DNA from: Plumapathes pennacea
Taxonomy: Eukaryota; Cnidaria; Anthozoa; Antipatharia; Myriopathidae
Assembly: GCA_964036295.1 (NCBI GenBank)
Contig: OZ038463.1
Span: forward strand, 12,515,274-12,579,273
Direction: 5' to 3'
DNA: 64,000 nt
Positions 31,611-41,532 of the stretch are shown piece after piece (within the stretch, counting starts at the first letter, position 1; every line of letters begins with the position of its first letter). Made by a program: the position numbers and the translations under genes. The notes beneath the pieces are model-generated. The model made no database searches. It had not been told where the DNA came from and saw nothing but the letters and a program-made list of their open reading frames with translations.

Positions 31611-31740
31611 TTTTTGCGTTCTTCAGTTGGATGACCTGACGTTGATGGAATTGAACACTGTGCGTCCTTTCCTCACACAAGCGCTGGATCATATGCACAA
31701 TCTGCGATGTCATATCTCTGAAAATCCCAGCAATGTTTAG
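27601..31740 (+). CDS. GINS2: GINS complex subunit 2 (PSF2)
   Basis: Five exons join in phase: 27601-27690, 28103-28217, 30295-30394, 30840-30966 and 31627-31740. They total 546 nt for 181 residues (human 185). The start MDPSEVEFIAEKEKVAVLPN, then GEIGPFNASLPTEVPLWVA, LKQRKKCRIQPPDWMDI and the tail LDDLTLMELNTVRPFLTQAL are the PSF2 family pattern throughout. GINS2 is one of four GINS subunits. With CDC45 and MCM2-7 it forms the CMG helicase that unwinds DNA at replication forks. Intron 2 (2 kb) holds an unrelated intronless methyltransferase on the same strand. Intron 4 holds a long T tract just after its donor and a (TTTA)n run before its acceptor. AATAAA at 31783-31788 is 43 bases past the stop. 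GSE1-like lies downstream in tail-to-tail orientation. Confidence 0.97.
27720..28000. repeat. Possible repeat insertion in GINS2 intron 1
   Basis: This stretch is more GC-balanced than the rest of the intron and stays open on both strands (83 codons on minus, longer on plus). No motif is convincing. It may be a mobile-element remnant. Confidence 0.25.
29094..29795 (+). CDS. Class I SAM-dependent methyltransferase, intronless, nested
   Basis: A single uninterrupted frame of 233 codons lies in GINS2 intron 2. Motif I is VVLDLGCGYGFHT (about residues 19-31, the glycine-rich SAM loop). Beta-2 ends in VIAVDPD (Asp48, expected ribose contact). A motif IV-like NLIFCRNVLHFV lies at about 86-97 and the motif-VI LKPGGTLAVSYG at 111-122. 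The fold is a methyltransf_11/25-type Rossmann methyltransferase of small-molecule class; the substrate cannot be told. A class I catalytic Asp/Pro-Pro-Tyr motif is absent, so nucleic-acid amino methylation is unlikely. Its GC content is clearly above the surrounding intron. The lack of introns beside intron-rich neighbours suggests retroposition or horizontal acquisition. The start is the first ATG; the frame upstream carries no obvious domain. Confidence 0.85.
   Translation: MSDDANSLLKLITVNAGNVVLDLGCGYGFHTKPLSQLVGPTGKVIAVDPDKDSLAYSKKAMGHAKNVTFGEGSTADFPNIGTETYNLIFCRNVLHFVHEKETFFANAYASLKPGGTLAVSYGTHMPELFEKVTRAVNPENADRILHQQHCCETREKVEEYCKLAGFQITHASEYVFREPYASMEECLDVWAVFVEGVSPDSLKERLQNFVPPLLEGGKVVLEDPTANLIAVKP
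29985..30018. repeat. G-rich tract with long G run
   Basis: GGGGGTGGGAGGAGG followed by about 18 consecutive Gs, in GINS2 intron 2. It could form G-quadruplex structure on the coding strand. Confidence 0.9.
30025..30165. mobile_element. Family X long-inverted-repeat element, half copy
   Basis: ACACGCTTCAGGAGGTCTGG, TTCGGTTGGATTGCACTGCA, TTCTGGG and AATATCCACCATTTTGCATT match the arm of the element at 11185-11458. Only one arm is recognisable. Confidence 0.6.
30984..31024. repeat. Poly-T tract
   Basis: About 38 Ts with one C interruption, starting some 20 bases after the donor of GINS2 exon 4. Confidence 0.95.
31078..31246. mobile_element. Foldback element in GINS2 intron 4
   Basis: The left arm AGGCCATTTCCAAGATGCCT continues with GTTGCCTCTGTTTCAAA. 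The right arm is its reverse complement with two or three mismatches (AGGCATCTTGGAAATTGCCT). Arms of about 38 bp surround a 90-bp loop; TA is present at both outer edges. Confidence 0.8.
31527..31612. repeat. (TTTA)n microsatellite before GINS2 exon 5
   Basis: About 18 tetranucleotide copies with a few TTTG variants, ending 14 bases before the acceptor of exon 5. They supply the pyrimidine-rich context of that acceptor. Confidence 0.95.
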
Positions 31741-31782
31741 TATACGGATTGCGGTTCAACCTTTGTCGCCTAGGCACCGGAA

Positions 31783-31788
31783 AATAAA
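31783..31788 (+). promoter_or_regulatory. GINS2 polyadenylation signal
   Basis: AATAAA 43 bases beyond the GINS2 stop codon, overlapping a second AATAAA a few bases on. Confidence 0.5.
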
Positions 31789-32295
31789 ATAAAAAGTGGT
31801 CGTTAAAACGGGGTCTCTCGCATTTGTGCGCGCAACATTTCTTGCACACTAGAGTGATTACTAAGTCGTCATTTTTATCAGCTGTAAAAATTTCCACATT
31901 TTTTAAATTATTTTTACGAATAAACGCTCAAGCTAAACATTCTTCCAAACGCAACAAATTAGTAAGTTCGCTTTCAGGTGTAATTTTTCCTGAAGGAAAC
32001 GAGTGAATTATGGTATTGTTTTAACAAACGCGCCTGATTCTTGCCGTTCTCAGGACGTTTGTTCCACAGTTTTTCACAGGTAAGTTGCCTTTTAATTTCT
32101 GATACACACTCAGGAAAGATTCTTCGTTTAAAATGGTTGACTTTCGGCCATGACATGGCCAGATTTAAATAATAGCCCCATACAATGGCCCTATATCTCA
32201 GAAGAGGAGTTATACCAGTGTTTTCGGGAAGTAATGTATCTCGGGCTGACACATCGCAGAACAATATAATGCTTTTCTGCATATATAATTAGACG

Positions 32296-33695
32296 CCGAT
32301 TGAAGCAAATTATAACCAAATGTATCGCAAAACGTCTCTTTGAGTCCCAGATAATTGCCCGAAAGTTTCAAGCATTGTGGGTTGCTCTTCCCATAAAAAG
32401 GAGCACAAAAATTATTCCCAGTTTTCTCCCTTTATCTCGTCAACGGGTGAATAAAAATAACACAAATGTGTTGCAAAAACCCTCGTTATAGTCCCAGCCA
32501 ATAATTCTAAACGTTTCTGGTCAAAATTGGCCATTTTATAGAAAAAAGCATCGGCTATAGTCTTTGCATTTTTTCAAACAATAGCGATTCTCGACCCAAT
32601 TTCAGAACACTGAAACTTTCAGAAATTGTTCCTGGGAGTCTAGTGAAGACTCTGATATACTATGCATGTGTGATATTGTATGCAGCAAATTGCTAGTAAT
32701 AAAGCAAATCATCGATTAACACATCGCACTTTTCAAACAAAGGAGCCAATTTTACTAAAGTTTTAAGTGGTTTTGATGCTATATCTCGTCAACAGCTGAA
32801 AATAGATAAGGCAAATTTATATCAGAAACTCTCGTTAGAGTCCCAAGAACGTTTCCTGAAAGTTTCAAGAGATTTAAATGTTTGCTCAAAAGGGGCCATT
32901 TTTGGCAAAAACCATGGACTATAGCCTTACCACTTTTTCAAAAAAGTGGCCATTTTTGGCCAAATCTCAGAATCGTATGAAACTTTCAGAAATTGTTCCT
33001 GTGAGTCTAACGAAGGTTCTGATATAGTACGTGTGTTATTTTATGCAGCGGGTTGCTAGTAATATGATCAAATCATCAATTAACACATTGCACTTTTTAA
33101 ACAAAGGAGAAAATTTTACTAAACTGTTTTAAGTGGTTTTGATGCTATATCTCGTCAACGGTTGAAGATAAATAAGGCAAATTCGTATCAAAAGCTCTCG
33201 TTATAGTGCCAGGAACGTTTCCTGAAAGTTTCAAGAGATTTAAATGTTTGCTCAAAATGGGCCATTTTTGGCAAAAACCATGGACTATAGCCTTAGTATT
33301 TTGTCAAAATCCGGTCATTTTTCGACCATCTCCGAATCGCATGAAACTTTCAGGAATCGTTGCTGGGACTATTCCGACGAATTCTGCATAGTTTTTGTAA
33401 ACTTTTAGCCCGCGCGTCCTGAGAAATTAGATCAAATCAAAGCAAATCATGCACTAATTAAAACATCACACCTTTCGAGCAAAGGAGCCAAATTTAACCA
33501 GCTATATCTCGCCAACCGATGAAGAGAGATAAAGCAAATATATTGCAAAAACTCTTGTTATACTCCAAAGAAGGTTTCCTGAAAGTTTCAAGAGTTTTCA
33601 ATTTTTTTTCACAAAAAACCCTGTGCTATAGCCTTAGTATTTTGTCAAAATCCGGTCATTTTTCGACCATCTCCGAATCGCATGAAACTTTCAGG
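32296..33695 (-). repeat. Satellite left arm, reverse-oriented monomers
   Basis: Diverged monomers contain TATATCTCGTCAACGG, GATAAAGCAAAT, TTTCCTGAAAGTTTCAAGAG, CATGGACTATAGCCTTA or CTATAGCCTTAGTATTTTGT, then GAATCGTATGAAACTTTCAG. These are reverse complements of phrases in the central array. The subtype CTGATATAGTACGTGTGTTA with TTATGCAGCGGGTTGCTAGT recurs in the right arm in the same orientation. Divergence is greater than in the core. Confidence 0.9.
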
Positions 33696-36600
33696 AAACC
33701 TTCCTTGGACTATAACACGAGTTTTTGCTATACATTTGCTTTATCTATCTTCATCCGTTGCGGAGATATAGCAGCTTAAACTCTGCTCCTTTGCTCGAAA
33801 GGTGTTATTTTTCAATCAGTGCCTGATTTGAGTTTGCTAAAAGTTTACAAAAGCTATGCAAAACCTGTTGGCATAGTCCCAGGAACGATTCCTGAAAGTT
33901 TCATGCCATTCTGAGATGGTCGAAAAATGTTGGAATTTTGACAAAATACTAAGGCTATAGCACAGGGTTTTTTGCCGATTTTGGCCAAAAATTGAAAACT
34001 CTTGAAACTTTCAGGAAATCTTCCTTAGACTATAACAAAAGTTTTTGCAATACATTTGTTTTATCTATCTCCATCCGTTGCGGAGATATAGCAGCTTAAA
34101 CTGTGCTCCTTTGCTCGAAAGGTGTGATGTTTTAATTAGTGCCTGATTTGATCTAAATTGTTTTAATTTCTCACGGCGCGCGGGCTAAAAGTTTACAAAA
34201 ACTGTGCAAAACCTGTCGGCATAGTCCCAGGAACGATTCCTGAAAGTTTCATGCCATTCTGAGATGGTCGAAAAATCTTGGAATTTTGACAAAATACTAA
34301 GGCTATAGCACAGGGTTTTTGCCGATTTTGGCCAAAAATTGAAAACTCTTGAAACTTTCAGGAAACCTTCCTTAGACTATAACAAAAGTTTTTGCAATAC
34401 ATTTGCTTTATCTATCTTCATCCGTTGCGGAGATATAGCAGCTTAAACTCTGCTCCTTTGCTCGAAAGGTGTGATGTTTTAATTTAGTGCCTGATTTGAT
34501 CTAAATTATTTTAATTTCTCACGACGAGCGGCCTAAAAGTTTACAAAAGCTATGCAAAAACCGTCCGCATAGTCCCAGCAACGTTTCCTGAAAGTTTCAT
34601 GCGATTCTGAGATGGTCGAAAAATCTTGGAATTTTGACAAAATACTAAGGCTATAGCACAGGGTTTTTTGCCGATTTTGGCCAAAAATTGAAAACTCTTG
34701 AAACTTTCATGAAACCTTCCTTAGATTATAACAAAAGTTTTTGCAATACATTTGCTTTATCTATCTTCATCCGTTGCGGAGATATAGCAGCTTAAACTCT
34801 GCTCCTTTGCTCGAAAGGTGTGATATTTTAATTGGTGCCTGATTTGATCTAAATTGTTTTAATTTCTCACGGCGCGCGGGCTAGAAGTTTACAAAAACTA
34901 TGCAAAACCTGTCGGCATAGTCCCAGGAACGATTCCTGAAAGTTTCATGCCATTCTGAGATGGTCGAAAAATCTTGGAATTTTGACAAAATACTAAGGCT
35001 ATAGCACAGGGTTTTTTGCCCATTTTGGCCAAAAATTGAAAACTCTTGAAACTTTCAGGAAACCTTCAATAGACCATAACAAAAGTTTTTGCAATACATT
35101 TGCTTTATCTATCTTCATCCGTTGCGGATATATAGCAGCTTAAACTCTGCTTGTTTGCTCGAAAGGTGTGATGTTTTAATTGGTGCCTGATTTGATCTAA
35201 ATTGCTTTAATTTCTCACGGCGAGCGGGCTAAAAGTTTACAAAAACTATGCAAAACCTGTCGGCATAGTCCCAGGAACGATTCCTGAAAGTTTCATGCCA
35301 TTCTGAGATGGTCGAAAAATGTTGGAATTTTGACAAAATACTAAGGCTATAGCACAGGGTTTTTTGCCGATTTTGGCCAAAAATTGAAAACTCTTGAAAC
35401 TTTCAGGAAACCTTCTTTGGACTATTACAAGACTTTTTGCAATACATCTTCTTTATCTATCTTTATCCGTTGGGGAGGTATAGTAGATTAACTCGAAAGG
35501 TGTGATGAATTAATTAGTGCAAGATTTGCTGTAATTTGCTGTAATTTCTCACGACGGGCGGCCTAAAAGTTTACAAAAGCTATGCAAAAACCGTCCGCAT
35601 AGTCCCAGCAACGTTTCCTGAAAGTTTCATGCGATTCTGAGATGGTCGAAAAATCTTGGAATTTTGACAAAATACTAAGGCTATAGCACAGGGTTTTTTG
35701 CCGATTTTGGCCAAAAATTGAAAACTCTTGAAACTTTCATGAAACCTTCCTTAGATTATAACAAAAGTTTTTGCAATACATTTGCTTTATCTATCTTCAT
35801 CCGTTGCGGAGATATAGCAGCTTAAACTCTGCTCCTTTGCTCGAAAGGTGTGATATTTTAATTGGTGCCTGATTTGATCTAAATTGTTTTAATTTCTCAC
35901 GGCGCGCGGGCTAGAAGTTTACAAAAACTATGCAAAACCTGTCGGCATAGTCCCAGGAACGATTCCTGAAAGTTTCATGCCATTCTGAGATGGTCGAAAA
36001 ATGTTGGAATTTTGACAAAATACTAAGGCTATAGCACAGGGTTTTTTTGCCGATTTTGGCCAAAAATTGAAAACTCTTGAAACTTTCAGGAAACCTTCAA
36101 TAGACTATAACAAAAGTTTTTGCAATACATTTGCTTTATCTATCTTCATCCGTTGCGGATATATAGCAGCTTAAACTCTGATTGTTTGCTCGAAAGGTGT
36201 GATGTTTTAATTGGTGCCTGATTTGATCTAAATTGCTTTAATTTCTCACGGCGAGCGGGTTAAAAGTTTACAAAAACTATGCAAAACCTGTCGGCATAGT
36301 CCCAGGAACGATTCCTGAAAGTTTCATGCCATTCTGAGATGGTCGAAAAATGTTGGAATTTTGACAAAATACTAAGGCTATAGCACAGGGTTTTTTGCCG
36401 ATTTTGGCCAAAAATTGAAAACTCTTGAAACTTTCATGAAACCTTCCTTAGACTATAACAAATGTTTTTGCAATACACTTGTTTTATCTATCTTCATCCG
36501 TTGCGGAGATATAGCAGCTTAAACTCTGCTCCTTTGCTCGAAAGGTGTGATGTTTTAATTAGTGCCTGATTTGATCTAAATTACTTTAATTTCTCACGGC

Positions 36601-38890
36601 GCGCGGGCTAAAAGTTTACAAAAACTATGCAAAACCTGTCGGCATAGTCCCAGGAACGATTCCTGAAAGTTTCATGCCATTCTGAGATGGTCGAAAAATG
36701 TTGGAATTTTGACAAAATACTAAGGCTATAGCACAGGGTTTTTTGCCGATTTTGGCCAAAAATTGAAAACTCTTGAAACTTTCATGAAACCTTCCTTAGA
36801 CTATAACAAATGTTTTTGCAATACATTTGTTTTATCTATCTTCATCCGTTGCGGAGATATAGCAGCTTAAACTCTGCTCCTTTGCTCGAAAGGTGTGATG
36901 TTTTATTAGTGCCTGATTTGATCTAAATTGCTTTAATTTCTCACGGCGCGCGGGCTAAAATTTTACAGAAACTATGCAAAACCTGTCGGCATAGTCCCAG
37001 GAACGATTCCTGAAAGTTTCATGCCATTCTGAGATGGTCGAAAAATCTTGGAATTTTGACAAAATACTAAGGCTATAGCACAGGGTTTTTTTGCCGATTT
37101 TGGCCAAAATTTGAAAACTCTTGAAACTTTCAGGAAACCTTCCTTAGACTATAACAAAAGTTTTTGCAATACATTTGTTTTATCTATCTTCATCCGTTGC
37201 GGAGATATAGCAGCTTAAACTCTGCTTGTTTGCTCGAAAGGTGTGATGTTTTAATTGGTGCCTGATTTGATCTAAATTGCTTTAATTTCTCACGGCGCGC
37301 GGGCTAAAAGTTTACAAAAACTATCCAAAACCTGTCGGCATAGTCCCAGGAACGATTCCTGAAAGTTTCATGCCATTCTGAGATGGTCGAAAAATGTTGG
37401 AATTTTGACAAAATACTAAGGCTATAGCACAGGGTTTTTTGCCGATTTTGGCCAAAAATTGAAAATTCTTGAAACTTTCAGGAAACCTTCCTTAGACTAT
37501 AACAAAAGTTTTTGCAATACATTTGCTTTATCTATCTTCATCCGTTGCGGAGATATAGCAGCTTAAACTGTGCTCCTTTGCTCGAAAGGTGTGATGTTTT
37601 AATTAGTGCCTGATTTGATCTAAATTGCTTTAATTTCTCACGACGCGCGGGTTAAAAGTTTACAAAAACTATGCAAAACCTGTCGGCATAGTCCCAGGAA
37701 CGATTCCTGAAAGTTTCATGCCATTCTGAGATGGTCGAAAAATCTTGGAATTTTGACAAAATACTAAGGCTATAGCACAGGGTTTTTTGCCGATTTTGGC
37801 CAAAAATTGAAAACTCTTGAAACTTTCATGAAACCTTCCTTAGACTATAACAAAAGTTTTTCCAATACATTTGCTTTATCTATCTTCATCCGTTGCGGAG
37901 ATATAGCAGCTTAAACTCTGCTCCTTTGCTCGAAAGGTGTGATATTTTAATTAGTGCCTGATTTGATCTAAATTGTTTTAATTTCTGACGGCGCGAGGGC
38001 TAAAAGTTTACAAAAACTATGCAAAACCTGTCGGCATAGTCCCAGGAACGATTCCTGAAAGTTTCATACCATTCTGAGATGGTCGAAAAATGTTGGAATT
38101 TTGACAAAATACTAAGGCTATAGCACAGGGTTTTTTGCCCATTTTGGCCAAAAATTGAAAACTCTTGAAACTTTCAGGAAACCTTCAATAGACTATAACA
38201 AAAGTTTTTGCAATACATTTGCTTTATCTATCTTCATCCGTTGCGGATATATAGCAGCTTAAACTCTGCTTGTTTGCTCGAAAGGTGTGATATTTTAATT
38301 GGTGCCTGATTTGATCTAAATTGCTTTAATTTCTCACGGCGAGCGGGCTAAAAGTTTACAAAAACTATGCAAAACCTGTCGGCATAGTCCCAGGAACGTT
38401 TCCTGAAAGTTTCATGCGATTCTGAGATGGTCGAAAAATGTTGGAATTTTGACAAAATACTAAGGCTATAGCACAGGGTTTTTTTGCCGACTTTGACCAA
38501 AAATTGAAAACTCTTGAAACTTTCAGGAAACCTTCTTTGGACTATTACAAGACTTTTTGCAATATATCTTCCTTATCTATCTTTATCCGTTGGCGAGATA
38601 TAGCAGCTTAACTCGTAAAGGTGTGATGAATTGATTAGTGCAAGATTTGCTGTAATTTGCTCTAATTTCTCACGACGCGCGGCCTAAAAGTTTACAAAAA
38701 CTATGCAAAAACCGTCGGCATAGTCCCAGCAACGTTTCCGGAAAGTTTCATGCGATTCTGAGATGGTCGAAAAATCTTGGAATTTTGACAAAATACTAAG
38801 GCTAATACTAAGGCTATAGCACAGGGTTTTTTGCCGATTTTGTCCAAAAATTGAAATCTCTCGAAACTTTCAGGAAGCCTTCCTTCGACT
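33696..38890 (+). repeat. Satellite core array, about 15 monomers of 346-348 bp
   Basis: The landmark GGCATAGTCCCAGGAACG (or a close variant) recurs near 33870, 34218, 34567, 34914, 35266, 35598, 35946, 36295, 36642, 36991, 37338, 37686, 38035, 38382 and 38718, a spacing of 346-349 bp except for two shorter intervals of about 332-336. The two short monomers share the same variant text (CTTTGGACTATTACAAGACT). Near-identical blocks recur three monomers apart (34.56 and 35.59 kb), so higher-order structure exists. Each monomer has GAAACTTTCAGGAA once on each strand. The open frames inside are interrupted and unconserved. Confidence 0.97.
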
Positions 38891-40290
38891 ATATCTCGCC
38901 AACAGACGAAGATAGATAAAGGAAATATATTGCAAAAAGTCTTGTTATACTCCAAAGAAGGTTTCCTGAAAGTTTCAAGAGTTTTCATTATTTGACAAAA
39001 AACCCTGTGGTATAGCCTTAGTATTTTGTCAAAATCCGGTAATTTTTCAACCATCTCCGAATCGCATGAAACTTTCAGGAATCGTTGCTGGGACTATTCC
39101 GACGGATTCTGCATAGTTTTTGTAAACTTTTAGCCTGCGCGTCCTGAGAAATTTGAGCAAATTAGAGCAAATCATGCACTAATTAGAACATCACACCTTT
39201 CGAGCAAAGGAGCCAAATTTAACCAGCTATATCTCGCCAACGGATGAAGATAAATAAAGCAAATATATTGCAAAAAGTCTTGTTATACTCCAAAGAAGGT
39301 TTCCTGAAAGTTTCAAGAGTTTTCATTTTTTAACGAAAAACCCTGTGCTATAGCCTTAGTATTTTGTCAAAATCCGGTCATTTTTCGACCATCTCCGAAT
39401 CGCATGAAACTTTCAGGAATCGTTGCTGGGACTATTCCGACGGATTCTGCATAGTTTTTGTAAACTTTTAGCCTGCGCGTCCTGAGAAATTAGAGCAAAT
39501 TAGAGCAAATCATGCACTAATTAAAACATCACATCTTTGGAGCAAAGAAGCCATATTTAACCAGCTATACATCACCAACGGATGAAGATAGATAAAGCAA
39601 ATATATTGCAAAAAGTCTTGTTATACTCCAAAGAAGGTTTCCTGAAAGTTTCAAGAGTTTTCATTTTTTGACAAAAAACCCTGTGCTAGAGCCTTTACCA
39701 CTTTTTCAAAAAAAGTGGCCATTTTTGGCCAAATCTCAGAATCGTATGAAACTTTCAGGAATTGTTCCTGGGAGTCTAATGAAAGTTCTGATATAGTACG
39801 TGTGTTATTTTATGCAGCGGGTAGCTAGTAATACGATCAAATCATCAATTAACACATTGCACTTTTCAAACAAAGGAAAAATAATGTTTCTGGGAGTCTA
39901 GCGAAGATTTTGATATACTATGCGTGATACATTTTACGCCGCAAGGTTGCTAGTAATAAGAGTAAATCATCGATTGATACATCGCACTGTTCAAACAAAG
40001 GAGCTAATTTTACTAAAGTTTTAATTGGTTTTGATGCTACATTTCTTGAACGGTTGAAGATAGATAAGGCAAATTCGTATCAAACACTCTCCTTATAGTC
40101 CCAGGAACGCTTCCTGAAAGTTTCAAGTGATTTAAAGTTTTGCTCATAATCAGTCATTTTTGGCAAAAACCATGGACTATAGCCTTACCACTTTTTCAAA
40201 AAAGTGGCCATTTTCGATCAAATCTCAGAATCGTATGAAACTTTCAGAAATTGTTCGTTGGAGTCTAGCGAAGGTTTTGATGTCTATGAG
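38891..40290 (-). repeat. Satellite right arm, reverse-oriented monomers
   Basis: From CTATATCTCGCCAACAGACG onward, monomers again run in the orientation of the left arm. Two closely similar monomers (about 38.9-39.2 and 39.22-39.53 kb) are followed by the diverged subtype with TAGTACGTGTGTTATTTTAT. The array fades out near ATATTTTATACATGAGG. Confidence 0.9.
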
Positions 40291-40843
40291 TGATATTTTA
40301 TACATGAGGGAATAATGGATTAAGCGAGTAAGCGACGCGTGCGGTCTGGGATTAAGTGAGCGTTCCGCAAACACTACCCAGTGGGATAATGGGCATTATT
40401 ACTCGAAAAGTCGTGCAATACGGTTGTATTTTTACTCGTCAGTTTTATTTTTTCTCGCCTGAAACAGGCTCGAAAAATAGAACCGACTAGAAAACATACT
40501 CCGCCGTATGCACTCTTTCCCGTGTAATAACCCCTTTTGAGTGTAATAACCCCTATTTGAGTGCCAGTTCAACCCTTTGTGGCCAAAAGAGATCAGAATC
40601 CACCAGAGCTACCGAGATACATGGTGCATCATTGTGCGAAATATCCAAATTGGACCGTGTATGCAATACTGCATGCATTATTTGCACTGCAAAACATGCA
40701 CCATTGCCTCCAATGTTGCACCGTGCCTGTACCTTCTCTCAAAAGTGGCCGTTCACCATCCTCTTGGAAAATTTAGGTTACCCTGAGAGTCATTACACTT
40801 GAGTGTACGTAAATATTTAGTTTATCTCAGTGGAAAGGTATGT

Positions 40844-40874
<31 letters not shown>

Positions 40875-41062
40875 GTTTGGTTTTTTTGTTTTTTGTTTTT
40901 ATTTCCTCAAAATTGAATGACTTTAGTTGTGAAACATCACCAGCCAATACGACGAGAAGATAGTAGAACGCAGGAATGTTTATTTGTTCTATTTGTTGTG
41001 TGCATGATTTTGTTTGTTGGATATGTCAATATTCTTGTTCTTCAACTTGACGATAGGCGGGT
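40291..41062. other. Intergenic, low-complexity T/G tract
   Basis: No gene recognised. A (TTTTG)n run lies at about 40845-40890. GGGCATTATTACTCGAAAAG and the later CCGTGTAATAACCCC suggest a degraded inverted-repeat element at about 40385-40540. TTTATT at 40979-40984 gives AATAAA on the minus strand and may end the GSE1-like transcript. Confidence 0.4.
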
Positions 41063-41188
41063 TTAACCCTTTTACACCCAAGAGTGGTCGACTCTACTTC
41101 TAACTATCAGTTCTCAATATATCACTCATACATTTTGTTCTGAATAAGTTAGAGAATCTGCATTTGAGCTTGGGAGAACAAGGGTTAA
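41063..41188 (+). mobile_element. piggyBac-like MITE, family T copy C
   Basis: Ends TTAACCCTTTTACACCCAAG and CTTGGGAGAACAAGGGTTAA are inverted repeats bearing intact TTAA on both sides. The element is shortened to 126 bp by an internal deletion. Confidence 0.8.
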
Positions 41189-41532
41189 CTAACACACTTC
41201 AACCTTTTAAATACGATGACGTAATGCGCCATACTGCCCGTTACAGCTTTTTGCTTATTTTTTCAACTGACATACAAAAGAACACACAGACATAAAAACA
41301 CTGAAAGAAAAAAAAAAAAAAAGTCACTTCGAACGCTTTTTGAAGCAATACAAATTACAAGTTGCACCGGCTATATTAAACCTTAAAAACATCTCTTAAA
41401 TACGTAACTCGCTTGTGTCTTGGTAAAATATTACGAATGATCTAACTGAGTTTTTGAAAAGCGACCCCCCTTCTCTATCCAGCTAAAAGAGTACTTTCCG
41501 CTTTCCTAAAAACTTTAGCATATGTGGTGCCA

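Noticed and set aside
33696..38890. CRISPR-like or regularly spaced repeat array
   Set aside because: Whole 348-bp monomers are homogeneous with no unique spacers, and the context is a eukaryotic genome.
32300..40300. Open frames inside the satellite (for example 38701-39054 minus and 33519-33779 plus)
   Set aside because: They are not conserved from monomer to monomer and are broken by stops; repeat structure explains them.
40557..40802. Three overlapping plus-strand frames of about 70-80 codons
   Set aside because: All three frames are open at once, none resembles a known domain, and no splice or poly(A) context supports them.
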